64,000 nucleotides of DNA from CAVZTX01 sp963778375 (GCA_963778375.1 CAVZTX010000038.1:62001-126000), one strand, 5' to 3'. Counted from the stretch's first letter, positions 37,482 to 47,019 are shown. Program-made: numbers and translations. The notes: generated by a model from the letters alone, not told the origin.

Positions 37482-38358
37482 ACACTCCAAAGGCGCTTGT
37501 GTTGCGTGCCCCTGGCATTAACTGCGACCGGGAGACGGCCCAGGCATGTCGCCACGTTGGCTTTGATACCGACCTCCTGCATATCAATTACCTGCTCCGA
37601 GCGCCAGAGCGCCTGCTCGACTACCATTTTCTCGTAATTCCAGGCGGCTTCTCTTATGGGGACGACCTGGGTGCCGGAACGCTACTCGCCAAAAACCTGA
37701 CAATTCACCTTGGCCAACAACTACACCAGTTCATTGACGAAGGTCGCCTCGTGTTAGGCATCTGCAACGGATTCCAGGTACTCGTGCGCTCCGGCTTACT
37801 ACCCGGCCCTCTTCTTGATGCCGCGGATTTGTCGCATAATGTCCCCGAAGTTCCCACCGCCAGCCTCACCGATAATGCCTCGGCCCAATTCGAATGTCGC
37901 TGGGTCACCTTATCTGTACAGCCCGGCCCATGTATCTTTACCCAAGGATAGAGCATCCCATCGAACTACCCGTCGCGCATGGTGAAGGTCAATTCGTCCT
38001 GGCAAACCCCGCGTTGTTATCCAGCTTGCAAGCAAGTGGACAGATTCCGCTGCTATATACTATAAATACTATAGGAGTGCGGTCGGCATCACCCTCGTCC
38101 ACCGCACCCTCATCCTTGTCCCAAATTCCCTATCCTTCTAACCCCAATGGCTCCATTGGCAACATTGCTGGTGTCTGCAATCCTCAGGGAAACGTATTCG
38201 GCCTCATGCCTCACCCCGAACGCTACATCCACACCCTACAGCATCCACTACGACGCAGAGCGCAAGCCGAGTGCGACGGCTTACTCATCTTCAAAAACGC
38301 CTATGAATATGCCCAAAAATTCGTAACACAATCCTCGGGATTGCGTGATTCTCATAAT
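37478..38358 (+). CDS. purQ: FGAM synthase glutaminase subunit (frameshifted, no stop before purM)
   Basis: This is the class I glutamine amidotransferase subunit that supplies ammonia to PurL. Visible are ALVLRAPGINCDRETAQA, IPGGFSYGDDLGAGTLLA, the catalytic Cys in LGICNGFQVLVRSG and the His-Glu pair in MPHPERYIH. One base appears lost at ~37946-37949 (…FTQG-IEHPIELPVAHGEG). A low-complexity segment of ~28 residues (SASPSSTAPSSLSQIPYPS) interrupts the conserved YTxxPNGS region. The frame does not stop after the usual C terminus (NAYEYAQKF). It runs through a palindromic repeat into PurM. The ATG overlaps the purL stop. Confidence 0.85.
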
Positions 38359-38382
38359 GTAGGGACGCAATTCATTGCGCCC
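38359..38382 (+). repeat. palindromic repeat at the purQ/purM junction
   Basis: GTAGGGACGCAATTCATTGC continues to GCCC. It is read as NVGTQFIAP in the same phase as the purS and purL copies, and replaces the expected stop/start region between purQ and purM. Confidence 0.85.
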
Positions 38383-39399
38383 TCAGGCCGGAATGCTACA
38401 TACGCCTCTAGTGGTGTGAACATCGCCGCCGCCGATTCCGCGAAAGAGCTAATGAAAGATGCCATACGCGCAACCCAGGGACCAGACGTACTCGCTGGCA
38501 TGGGCGCATTTGCCGGCGTCTTCAATGCAAACACCCTACAGCAAATGCATCGTCCTGCATTAGTAGCCTCAACCGATGGCGTCGGCACAAAGACCCTCAT
38601 TGCTGCCCAGGCAGGACGCTTCGACACCATCGGATACGACCTCGTCAATCACTCAGTCAATGACCTGCTCACCCAACTGGCTAAACCCCTCTTCTTCATG
38701 GACTATCTCGCAATGGGGAAACTTGATCCAGCTGCAAGCAGCAACTATCGTTCGTGGCGTTGCTAACGCTTGTCAGGAAGTAGGCTGTGCACTCCTCGGA
38801 GGCGAGACGGCAGAGATGCCCGATGTTTATCTACCAGGAGCCTTCGATCTTGTCGGTACCATCGTCGGCGTTGTCGAGCAGGAAAGCATTGTAAACGGAA
38901 ACCCAATTTGTGTCGGCGATATCTTGCTCGGTCTGCCATCCAGTGGCCTGCATACCAACGGCTATTCATTAGCCCGGCGCATCTTCGCCCCTTACCCCCT
39001 CGACACCATATTTCCAGAACTCGGCGAACCTCTCGTTGATGCTCTTTTGCGGCCTCACCGTTGCTATTTACGCGATGTACAGACCCTGCAAGAACATTCC
39101 ATCCCCATCAAAGGCATAGCTCACATCACAGGAGGTGGATTTGCAGGCAATATATCGCGTATCCTACCTCCTGGCACGCAAGCCGTAATCGAAACAAATG
39201 CCTGGAGCGTTCCCGCTCTTTTCCAACTACTTGGTCGTCTTGGTCGCGTGCCCACGAAGAAATGTATCGCACTTTCAATATGGGCGTGGGAATGGTTCTG
39301 GTACTTTCACCAGAGGCAGCCATACAGACCCGCCGTGTGCTCCCAGAGTTGCTCAATGTAGGCTATATCACAAAGGGCAATGGGGTGGTGCTGAAATGA
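38383..39399 (+). CDS. purM: AIR synthase (PurM), two frameshifts, fused in frame to purQ
   Basis: PurM cyclises FGAM to AIR. The sequence starts TYASSGVNIAAADSAKELMKD. It continues with LVASTDGVGTKTLIAAQ, then ANACQEVGCALLGGETAEMP and GIAHITGGGFAGNISRILP, and ends VLPELLNVGYITKGNGVVLK. Two single-base frame changes, at ~38731-38743 and ~39250-39254, break the gene. No ATG, GTG or TTG stands where PurM normally begins. The upstream frame is open through the repeat into purQ, so the protein is either a PurQ-PurM fusion or starts at a rare codon (a TTG at 38341 is the closest). Confidence 0.85.
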
Positions 39400-39424
39400 G
39401 AAGATTCGTAAGAAAGGAACCAAC

Positions 39425-40189
39425 ATGACCAACAATCCCATCTTCGGCCCTCTTTTAGCGGAGGGCAAAACAAAGCAGATCTATGCTGATCCCGAAAATG
39501 CCGACCTGGCCTATATGCTCAACAAAGACGCCATTACCGCCGGTGATGGGGCGCGTCGCAACGAGCTGGTCGGCAAGTCGCGTTGGAGTACCATAACTAC
39601 TGCTAACGTCTACCGTTTATTAAACGAGGAACAGATTGCAACCCATTTCGTCAAACAGGTGGACGATGTGACGTTACTTGTCCGGCGCTGTACGATGTTG
39701 CCCATCGAACAGGTGATGCGGCGCATTGCCACCGGTTCCTACCTCAAGCGTCATCCAGAGGTAAGCGAGGGAACGCGCTTTGATCCAGTGCTGGTCGAGA
39801 CATTTCTCAAAGATGATGCCCGCCACGACCCGCAAATCTGGCCCGAAGACATCATCAAGATGGATCTGGCAACCCAGGCCGAGATCGAATGGATGGCTAG
39901 CCAGGGACGCCGTGTCTTCGAGACATTGGAACGAGCATGGGCAACCGTAGACGTGACGCTGGTTGATCTCAAAATCGAATTTGGTCGCGATGCCAGGGGA
40001 GATTTGCTGGTGGCCGACGTGATCGATAACGATAGCTGGCGCATCTGGCCCGGCGGCGACAAAAATCGCATGCTAGACAAGCAGGTCTATCGCAACCTCA
40101 AAGAGGTAACCGCGCAAGACCTGCAAGGAGTTGCCGACCGCTACGCCCTCGTAGCAGACCTGACCGGCAAGCTGAAACTGGAGAAATAA
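39425..40189 (+). CDS. purC: SAICAR synthase
   Basis: PurC ligates aspartate to CAIR using ATP. The 254-residue protein shows LLAEGKTKQIYADPEN, the conserved PIEQVMRRIATGSYLKRHP, LVDLKIEFGRDARGDLLVAD and DNDSWRIWPGGDKNRMLDKQ. Length and motifs are normal. The ATG follows AGAAAGGAAC, 25 nt after purM. It is the fifth gene of the purine operon. Confidence 0.96.
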   Translation: MTNNPIFGPLLAEGKTKQIYADPENADLAYMLNKDAITAGDGARRNELVGKSRWSTITTANVYRLLNEEQIATHFVKQVDDVTLLVRRCTMLPIEQVMRRIATGSYLKRHPEVSEGTRFDPVLVETFLKDDARHDPQIWPEDIIKMDLATQAEIEWMASQGRRVFETLERAWATVDVTLVDLKIEFGRDARGDLLVADVIDNDSWRIWPGGDKNRMLDKQVYRNLKEVTAQDLQGVADRYALVADLTGKLKLEK

Positions 40190-40200
40190 GGAGCAAGAGC

Positions 40201-41682
40201 ATGGAGCGACTGCACGATGCCTGTGGCGTAGTGGGTATCTATGCACGTGAGGATGACGAAAGCATCGACGTGCGTCGCTATCTCACACTCGCACTGACAG
40301 CTCTGCAACATCGCGGCCAGGAAAGCGCTGGTATGGCCGTCTACGATAGTGAGGGGAAGATTGTGCCCCGCGTGAAAATGGGCAAGGTACGTGAAGTCTT
40401 CCCGGATACAGGCACAGGTCTGCCCGAAACGCACTGCGGTATCGGCCACGTACGCTACTCCACCACCGGCTCAAGTTGTGTCGAAAATGCCGGGCCTTTT
40501 GTCGTAGGATCGTGGCGAGGGCACTACGATACGATTGCGGTAGCGCACAATGGCAACCTGGTCAACGGGCCAGCGCTGCGCGAGCAACTGCCACAGGAAT
40601 TCTTGCAATCGACGACCGACAGTGAGGTTATTGCCTTGATGCTACTGCATGCTGAAGGACCAACCCTGCGTGAACGCATGATCGCCACATTTCCATTCTT
40701 ACGTGGAGCCTATAGCCTCGTAATCCTGGCGGAAGGCAAACTCTACGCCATGCGTGATCCGTGGGGTATGCGACCGTTATGTATGGGGCATATCGGCGAT
40801 AACTGGATTGTGGCCTCAGAGTCTTGTGCATTAGATCGCATCGGCGCAACCTTTGTACGTAAAGTTGCCCCTGGAGAGTTGATCACCATAGACGAGCATG
40901 GCATGCGTTCCGAAATACTTGTGCGCGTACCACGCCCTACTCTCTGCGTCTTTGAATATATTTACTTCTCAGACGCTACCAGCCAGTTGAACGGCAGATA
41001 CGTCTACACAGTACGCGAGGCCCTGGGGCGCGAATTGGCCAGGGAACATCCCGCCGATGCTGACCTTGTGATACCTGTGCCAGACTCGTCCATCCCAGCA
41101 GCCTTGGGCTATGCCACAGCATCCGGCATCCCCTACGGTCAGGCCATCATTAAAAACCGCTATAGTGATCGCAGCTTCATCAAACCAGATCAACGCCTGC
41201 GCCAGTTAGAGGTAGACCTGAAATTTAACATGGTCAGACCCAAGATCGAGGGCAAGCGCCTGGTGATCGTGGACGACTCGATTGTGCGCGGCAACACCAT
41301 GAAACGCCTTGTAGCGGCCTTGCGCCATCAAGGAGCGAAGGAAATTCACCTGCGTTCCAGTTCGCCGCCCCTGCGCCATCCCTGCTATTTTGGCATCGAT
41401 ATCCCCCAGGAAGAGGAGCTGATCGCTGCCGGGCGCACTATCGCGGAGATCGCAGACTACATCGGCGTCGACAGCCTCGGCTACCTCAGCACAACTGGCC
41501 TCGGGCGTGCTCTGGCTTCATCGAACGAAAACAACATCGATCTGGATGACGAAACCGCCGATAACCTGCTGCACGCCGAATTCTGCTACGGCTGCATGTC
41601 AACTCGCGGCTGGCCCTTTAATCCCGACGAAGCCCGCCTCATCACACTCACCAAAAGAGACAATGCGATGAAAGCTCAATAA
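40201..41682 (+). CDS. purF: amidophosphoribosyltransferase
   Basis: This is the first committed enzyme of purine synthesis, making phosphoribosylamine from PRPP and glutamine. A short propeptide (MERLHDA) precedes the N-terminal nucleophile Cys in CGVVGIYA. The PRPP loop is VIVDDSIVRGNT. Cysteines in RHPCYFGID and FCYGCMST match the Bacillus-type enzyme, which binds a 4Fe-4S cluster and is processed at the Cys. The gene lies 11 nt after purC with AAGGAG upstream. Confidence 0.95.
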   Translation: MERLHDACGVVGIYAREDDESIDVRRYLTLALTALQHRGQESAGMAVYDSEGKIVPRVKMGKVREVFPDTGTGLPETHCGIGHVRYSTTGSSCVENAGPFVVGSWRGHYDTIAVAHNGNLVNGPALREQLPQEFLQSTTDSEVIALMLLHAEGPTLRERMIATFPFLRGAYSLVILAEGKLYAMRDPWGMRPLCMGHIGDNWIVASESCALDRIGATFVRKVAPGELITIDEHGMRSEILVRVPRPTLCVFEYIYFSDATSQLNGRYVYTVREALGRELAREHPADADLVIPVPDSSIPAALGYATASGIPYGQAIIKNRYSDRSFIKPDQRLRQLEVDLKFNMVRPKIEGKRLVIVDDSIVRGNTMKRLVAALRHQGAKEIHLRSSSPPLRHPCYFGIDIPQEEELIAAGRTIAEIADYIGVDSLGYLSTTGLGRALASSNENNIDLDDETADNLLHAEFCYGCMSTRGWPFNPDEARLITLTKRDNAMKAQ

Positions 41683-41694
41683 AGAGGTACATAT

Positions 41695-42960
41695 ATGCGC
41701 ATATTAATCATCGGCTCAGGAGCACGTGAGCACGCACTCGTATGGAAACTAGCGCAAAGTCCGCATGTCACAAAAATTTATGCCGCCCCAGGCAATCCTG
41801 GCATTGCTGCATATGCCGAATGCATCCCTCTTGGCGTTACTCAGCTTGAAGAACTGGCAGATTTCGCCGACCGCTCGCACATCGATCTGACAGTCGTCGG
41901 ACCAGAAATCCCCCTGGTAGCAGGCATTGCCGATCTATTTCGCCAACGCGGTTTGCCCATCTTTGGCCCCGGAGCCGCGGGCGCAGCCCTCGAAGGAAGT
42001 AAAGCCTTTGCCAAACAACTCATGACCGAGGCTGGTATTCCTACCGCGCAGCACCGCACCTTTACTAAGGCTCAGGACGCCTATGCCTATCTAGAAGAGC
42101 ATGGCGCACCTGTCGTCGTCAAAGCCGATGGCAATGCTGCGGGCAAAGGTGCTATCGTCGCTCTCGATATGGCAACAGCTCAAAATGCCGTCCATCAAAT
42201 GATGATCAAACGCGTCTTTGGCGAGGCAGGCGATACCGTCGTAATCGAAGATTATCTACAAGGCGACGAGATTGGCTCAACCGCCATCTGCAAAGGAACA
42301 CACTACCTTCCCTTAACCCTCACTCAAGACCATAAACGCGCACTTGACGGCGATCAGGGTCTGAATACCGGTGGCATGGGAGTATTTACTCCCCTGCCCT
42401 TCGTTGACAGCTCAACCGAAGCGCAGGTCTTTCGACACATTGTTGCATCCACACTTCAAGCCCTCAAAGCGCGGAATATCCCCTTCTCAGGCGTACTCTA
42501 CTCAAATATCATGCTCACGGAACGCGGACCAATGGTTCTGGAACACAACACACGCTTTGGCGACCCCGAAACCCAGGCCTTCATGCTGCTCATGCAAGAA
42601 GATATCATGAACGTGCTGAATTTCGCCGAAACCCTTCCCGTGAAACGCAATACATTATGGCGTCCCGGCTACGCTGTAAGCATCACATTAGCCTCCGCTG
42701 GCTATCCCGGCACATACCGTACAGGCATTCCAATCCGGGGAGTCGAAGAAGCCAATCGCTTGGAAGATGTCCAAGTCTTCCACGCTGGTACAGCCCTCTC
42801 AAACGGCCAACTCGTTACAGCAGGCGGTCGCGTACTCAGCGTTGCTGCCCACGGTGCAACGCTTCAAGAGGCAGTAGCACGAGCTTATGATGCCGTTGCT
42901 CGTATTTCATTTGAAGGTATGCATTATAGGAAAGATATCGCACATCGTGGACTAGAATAA
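41695..42960 (+). CDS. purD: phosphoribosylamine-glycine ligase
   Basis: This 421-residue ATP-grasp enzyme makes GAR. The N-terminal motif is LIIGSGAREHALVWKLAQSP. The ATP-grasp region is PVVVKADGNAAGKGAIVA, and the metal-binding part is VLEHNTRFGDPETQ. Length is standard. The ATG follows AAAGAGGT, 12 nt after purF. Confidence 0.96.
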   Translation: MRILIIGSGAREHALVWKLAQSPHVTKIYAAPGNPGIAAYAECIPLGVTQLEELADFADRSHIDLTVVGPEIPLVAGIADLFRQRGLPIFGPGAAGAALEGSKAFAKQLMTEAGIPTAQHRTFTKAQDAYAYLEEHGAPVVVKADGNAAGKGAIVALDMATAQNAVHQMMIKRVFGEAGDTVVIEDYLQGDEIGSTAICKGTHYLPLTLTQDHKRALDGDQGLNTGGMGVFTPLPFVDSSTEAQVFRHIVASTLQALKARNIPFSGVLYSNIMLTERGPMVLEHNTRFGDPETQAFMLLMQEDIMNVLNFAETLPVKRNTLWRPGYAVSITLASAGYPGTYRTGIPIRGVEEANRLEDVQVFHAGTALSNGQLVTAGGRVLSVAAHGATLQEAVARAYDAVARISFEGMHYRKDIAHRGLE

Positions 42961-42970
42961 GGAGCATCAC

Positions 42971-43450
42971 ATGCCATCACAAGTTATCATCATTATGGGC
43001 AGCAAAGGCGACCTCGCCCATGCCCAATCAGTCGCCAAGACGCTCAAAGCCCTGGAAATTCCTTACGAAATGCGCGTCTGCTCCGCGCACAAAGCAACCC
43101 TGCGCCTATTCGAAATATTGCAACAATACGAGCAGGTGCACCCTCTCATCTACATCACCATCGCGGGTCGCTCAAACGCACTCTCAGCAGTCGTTGACGC
43201 CAATACGATCCATCCCGTCATTGCCTGCCCACCCTACAGCGATCGTTTTGGCGGTATGGATATCCTCTCATCTCTCCGCCTCCCATCAGGCATCGCCTCG
43301 CCCACGATTTTAGAGCCTGAAGGAGCCGCTCTGCTGGCCGCGAAGATACTGTCACTTACCGACGAACAATTGGCCCAGCGTCTCAAAGCCTATAAGCAGC
43401 GTCTCATCGACGATCTAACTCATGCTGATGAAGAGGTACAGAACCTGTGA
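42971..43450 (+). CDS. purE: AIR carboxylase, class II (PAICS-like) PurE
   Basis: PurE makes CAIR. The 159-residue protein reads GSKGDLAHAQSVAKTLKALE, CSAHKATLRLFE, ITIAGRSNALSAVVDANTIHPVIACPP and SSLRLPSGIASPTILEPEG. These segments match the carboxylase part of animal PAICS (AGRSNG..., SSLRLPSG..., LSPEGSA) better than the common bacterial class I motif (GAGGAAHL, QMPAGVPVAT). Class II enzymes use CO2 directly and need no PurK. No purK is present in this operon, in agreement. Its stop overlaps the GTG of purN. Confidence 0.9.
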   Translation: MPSQVIIIMGSKGDLAHAQSVAKTLKALEIPYEMRVCSAHKATLRLFEILQQYEQVHPLIYITIAGRSNALSAVVDANTIHPVIACPPYSDRFGGMDILSSLRLPSGIASPTILEPEGAALLAAKILSLTDEQLAQRLKAYKQRLIDDLTHADEEVQNL

Positions 43451-44073
43451 GTCAGCATCCTTCATTTCGCATCGCCGTCCTCATCTCCGGTTCTGGTAGC
43501 AATTTGCAAGCCCTCATCGATGCCATCGAAAGCAAGCAGTTGCCAAACGTCGAGATCGTCCTGGTAGTGAGCAACAATGCTCACGCCCAGGGCCTACAAC
43601 GAGCGCTCAAACACAACCTGCCAGCAATCTATCTTCCTTGGAAGCAGCGTAGAGGGAGAGAAACTCAACTCGTAGCTCTGCTTCAACTGTTCAAAGTCGA
43701 TCTTATTGTGCTGGCTGGTTGGATGCGTATCCTCAGCGCCGAATTTCTCGAACAATTTCCGCAACGCATCATCAACATCCATCCCGCCCTCCTACCCGAC
43801 GATGGCACCGGTAACACCTATACAACTAGCGATGGCACCGAAATCCCCGTCTTTCGTGGTCTCCATGCAGTTCAACAAGCGCTCGCCGCAGGGATAAAAG
43901 TCACAGGAAGCTGCGTCCACTACGTGACGCCAGAAGTAGACGCCGGACCGGTCATCTGCCGCGAAGAGGTCACTATTCAAGAGGGTGATACCGAGGAAAC
44001 CCTGCACGAACGGTTGAAGGTGCTGGAACATCGGTTGGTTGTGGAAGCGGTTAAAATATGTAGTCAAGAGTGA
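43447..44073 (+). CDS. purN: GAR transformylase
   Basis: PurN transfers a formyl group from 10-formyl-THF to GAR. The 208-residue protein starts with GTG overlapping the purE stop (GTGA). LISGSGSNLQALIDAIE binds phosphate. The catalytic Asn and His are in NIHPALLP, and the Asp is in YVTPEVDAGPVI. An insertion of ~17 residues (DDGTGNTYTTSDGTEIPV) stands between HPALLP and FRGLHAV. It is read through cleanly and is probably a lineage feature. It is the last gene of the operon. Confidence 0.93.
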   Translation: MSQHPSFRIAVLISGSGSNLQALIDAIESKQLPNVEIVLVVSNNAHAQGLQRALKHNLPAIYLPWKQRRGRETQLVALLQLFKVDLIVLAGWMRILSAEFLEQFPQRIINIHPALLPDDGTGNTYTTSDGTEIPVFRGLHAVQQALAAGIKVTGSCVHYVTPEVDAGPVICREEVTIQEGDTEETLHERLKVLEHRLVVEAVKICSQE

Positions 44074-44177
44074 TCATCCTCTAGGGCCAAAAAGACTAAT
44101 TGTTAGAAACTACCTTCTGATCATCTTCATTAAATTGTTAAAGAATTGATGAAAATTGCCATCATTAAGAATTTATT

Positions 44178-44206
44178 TGCCAGATATATTGCATTTTCCT
44201 ATAATT
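44178..44206 (+). promoter_or_regulatory. sigma70-type promoter of the MFS gene
   Basis: -35 TTGCCA (44178-44183), a 17-nt spacer and -10 TATAAT (44201-44206) lie in an AT-rich gap about 70 nt before the MFS start. Confidence 0.65.
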
Positions 44207-44279
44207 TATGTTAATATTGCCATTACAATAATCAGAAATGCCAAAATAAAAGTAATATTGAATGAATAGGGAAATAGCC

Positions 44280-45532
44280 ATGCAGCAAAGTGTAGAAGAT
44301 ACAACAAAGGCCATATCCAAGAACAGCACACCACTTTATGCACTATTCGCTGCCAATATTATCTCCTCAGTTGGCAACGTGCTCACGTTCCTTGCCGTAC
44401 CCTGGTTCGTCCTTCAAACTACGGGCAGCGTTACGAAAACCGGCATCACCGCCTTCTTTACAACCATCCCAACTGTGATCTCGGCTTTTTTGGCAGTACA
44501 CTGGTTGATCGCCTGGGCTATAAGCGTACAAGTGTTGTCAGCGACGTAGCCAGCGCTCTTGCCGTCGCGCTTATCCCGCTCCTGTATTCCACGATAGGGC
44601 TTGCCTTCTGGCAACTACAGGTACTCGTATTTCTCGGTGGTTTACTCAAAGTCCCTGGTGATACCGCTCGCACTTCACTGGTACCAGACCTTGCGGAAAT
44701 GGCAAAGATGCGTCTGGAACGAGCCACTGCCTCCATAGATGGCATCACTCGCATTTCACGCTTCATTGGCGCTCCACTTGCCGGTGTCTTGATCGCCTTG
44801 CTAGGGTCAAGCAACTTACTCTGGATAGATGCCGCTACCTTTGCCGTCTCAGCCCTGCTCATCGGTTTAGCGGTCACATCCTCTCCCGCTATCATCCATA
44901 CCGGAACGTCCAGTAATTACCTTGCAAATTTGAAAGAAGGTGTACGCTTTATTCGCCATGATCGGGTTATCTGGGCCATCATCGTGACGGTAATGGTGAC
45001 GAATTTGCTTGATGCTGGAATGGGTAGCGTTCTGCAACCAGTATACGTCAAACAGGTCTTTGGAACACCTTTAGCGCTTGGGTTACTGGTTGCCGCATTT
45101 GGCGGGGCTGCCTTCGTAGGAACGATGATCTTTGGAGCAATCGGGCATCATCTGCCCCGCCGTTTGAGCCTTGGAATAGGGTTTACCATCGCTGGAGGAG
45201 TACGTTTCTGGGCCTTGGCGCTGATACCAATCTTCCCTCTACTTCTTGTAATCTATGCCATCACGGGCTTGAGTGTTGGACCGGTCAACCCACTCCTTGA
45301 TACTGTACAGTACGAACGGGTTCCAATAGAGATGCGTGCGCGAGTATTTGGCACAGTTACTGCGGGAGTTTTTGTAGGTATGCCGCTCGGTGCAATTATC
45401 AGCGGTTACTTCGTCACATGGATCGGCATTCGATATAGCCTGCTCGTCTTTGGTGCGTGCTACCTCATTGCAACACTCAGTTTGCTTGTGAATCCCGCAT
45501 TGCGAGAAATGGAGCAGATACAGACCGAGTAG
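44280..45532 (+). CDS. major facilitator superfamily transporter (frameshifted)
   Basis: This MFS protein of about 417 residues has roughly twelve helices. NIISSVGNVLTFLAVPWFVLQ is in TM1, and the restored loop FFGSTLVDRLGYKRTSVVSD is the MFS motif-A region between TM2 and TM3. The T-run at 44486-44491 is one base short of the frame needed, so the gene appears split. This resembles the MFS_3-type efflux group (enterobactin exporter-like), with a large interdomain loop around TSSNYLANLKEGVRFIRHD. ATG 44280 follows AATAGGGAAA; ATG 44262 is an alternative. It is convergent with the regulator gene downstream. Confidence 0.8.
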
Positions 45533-45543
45533 CGTCTATCGAG

Positions 45544-46698
45544 CTAATCACGCCCCTCAAACGCTAATTTTCGCAACTGAGTAATAATCGAATGCAGATC
45601 CCCATCTACATAAATACCGGGAACTTGACCAACCAACTGAGGATGCTCCACGAATACCTGGCCACCAAAGGCAAAGATCGGACGAGGGGGCGACATCTCC
45701 TCTATCTGTCTTCCTAAATCCCTCATTGTTGCGAGAAGGGCAGGAACCGTCACTGAGACACATAAAAGCGTTGGCCGCAATTGCCGGATTGTATGCAAAA
45801 GTCCTTCTATTTCAATGCTCTGACCCAGGTAGATGACACGCACTCCGGCACGACGTAAGAAAAGCGCCAGTATGAGCGGCGCTACTTCATGAGCCTCATA
45901 AGGAGCGCAGCAAGTAATAGCTAGAGGACCGGTCCCTGGGCTAGGTGTAACATGGAGCAGATTGGTCAATAATCCACGTAAAAACCCACTAGCAAAGTGT
46001 TCAACAGAAACCGTGATCAATCCTTGCTCCCAAAGCTGCCCAATTCTCCATAAAACCGGAATAATCAGTCGAGAGCAGACCTCTTCCAAGGGATAGATTG
46101 CCAGCGTCGAGGCCATAAGCTTGCTGGCCAATTCTTCATCAAGTGCACTGAAAGCCTCAAGTAAGCGCTCTCGCACAATGCGCATACTGTGTGTTGCCGG
46201 ATAGTTGTCCAGTGTTCCCTCATCAGCAACATTTGATATATTCGCTGCAGAAGGTGCAGAAGCATCTTCCACTTCGATTTGTCGGTTAATGCCCTCAGAT
46301 TGTGTTTCACTACCTTCGACCAACTCTTGTGGATTAGTGCCAGAACTCGGTAAAGTCACCTGGAACGAAGGCATAGTTCCCTGAATATTTTCTTGTAATA
46401 GATGTGCCTGACGATGTTCTTCGTCAAGATGGCGCAACATCGCAACAGCCTGGCTAATTGACATGCCGGAATCAACCCGCTCTTTAAGCCAGCGAATCAT
46501 AGCAATATCGCGTTCAGAATACAAGCGATAGTCATTATTGGCACGTTCTGGTGAGAGAATCTTGTAGCGGCGTTCCCATGCTCGTAATGTCGGAGCCGGT
46601 ATCCCTGTCTGCTGAACGACCGCTTTGGTATTGAACAGAGGGTTATCCGAGTAGCGCTCTAACTCTGGCCAGCCCAAACGTTCTTCTCCTGGCCTCAT
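45544..46698 (-). CDS. MerR-HTH/B12-binding regulator, CarH/LitR-like
   Basis: This 384-residue protein has an N-terminal MerR-type HTH (TKAVVQQTGIPAPTLRAWERRY, DYRLYSERDIAMIRWLKE), a polar linker of ~80 residues and a C-terminal cobalamin-binding module. The helical cap shows WEQGLITVSVEH, the Wx9EH signature of adenosylcobalamin photoreceptors of the CarH/LitR type. The Rossmann part shows YEAHEVAPL with the cobalt-ligating His, then GVRVIYLGQSIEIEGL and FAFGGQ. Such proteins bind DNA as B12-bound tetramers in the dark and release it in light. Its target is unknown here; the adjacent convergent MFS gene is one candidate. GGAGG precedes the ATG. Confidence 0.88.
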   Translation of the reverse strand: MRPGEERLGWPELERYSDNPLFNTKAVVQQTGIPAPTLRAWERRYKILSPERANNDYRLYSERDIAMIRWLKERVDSGMSISQAVAMLRHLDEEHRQAHLLQENIQGTMPSFQVTLPSSGTNPQELVEGSETQSEGINRQIEVEDASAPSAANISNVADEGTLDNYPATHSMRIVRERLLEAFSALDEELASKLMASTLAIYPLEEVCSRLIIPVLWRIGQLWEQGLITVSVEHFASGFLRGLLTNLLHVTPSPGTGPLAITCCAPYEAHEVAPLILALFLRRAGVRVIYLGQSIEIEGLLHTIRQLRPTLLCVSVTVPALLATMRDLGRQIEEMSPPRPIFAFGGQVFVEHPQLVGQVPGIYVDGDLHSIITQLRKLAFEGRD

Positions 46699-46957
46699 CC
46701 GTTCCCTCCAATATATCCGGCACCTTATAACATTCTTTTCAAAAGCCCCGGTGCTTCAGATTAACTCAACTATATCATACATTGCGTAACAAGTCTATGT
46801 TCTGCATAAGTTTTGTTTGAACTCGCTATATCCTTTCACTAACTGCCGCCTTGCCAGTACTAAGACGAAGGGAAAAAAGGATACGGGTAATAACATGAAT
46901 ACCTGTACATCGAACAACTGATCTTCTAAATTAGAGTTCCTCCAACTTTCCATATTT

Positions 46958-46993
46958 CAAGAAACTTGATAACATCACGCTCAAAGTTTCTTG
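46958..46993. promoter_or_regulatory. inverted-repeat operator candidate of clpB
   Basis: CAAGAAACTT (46958-46967) and AAGTTTCTTG (46984-46993) are perfect 10-bp arms separated by 16 nt. The right arm overlaps the first bases of the -35 element, a position suited to a heat-shock repressor. It is neither CIRCE nor a clear HAIR element, although CTTGA...TCAA is embedded. Confidence 0.65.
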
Positions 46994-47019
46994 TAATATC
47001 ATACTCAATATCATATAAT
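46991..47019 (+). promoter_or_regulatory. sigma70-type promoter of clpB
   Basis: -35 TTGTAA (46991-46996) and -10 TATAAT (47014-47019) are separated by 17 nt. The ATG is 40 nt downstream. Confidence 0.75.

Noticed and set aside
46984..47019. CIRCE element before clpB
   Set aside because: The inverted repeat does not match TTAGCACTC-N9-GAGTGCTAA; only a different dyad is present.
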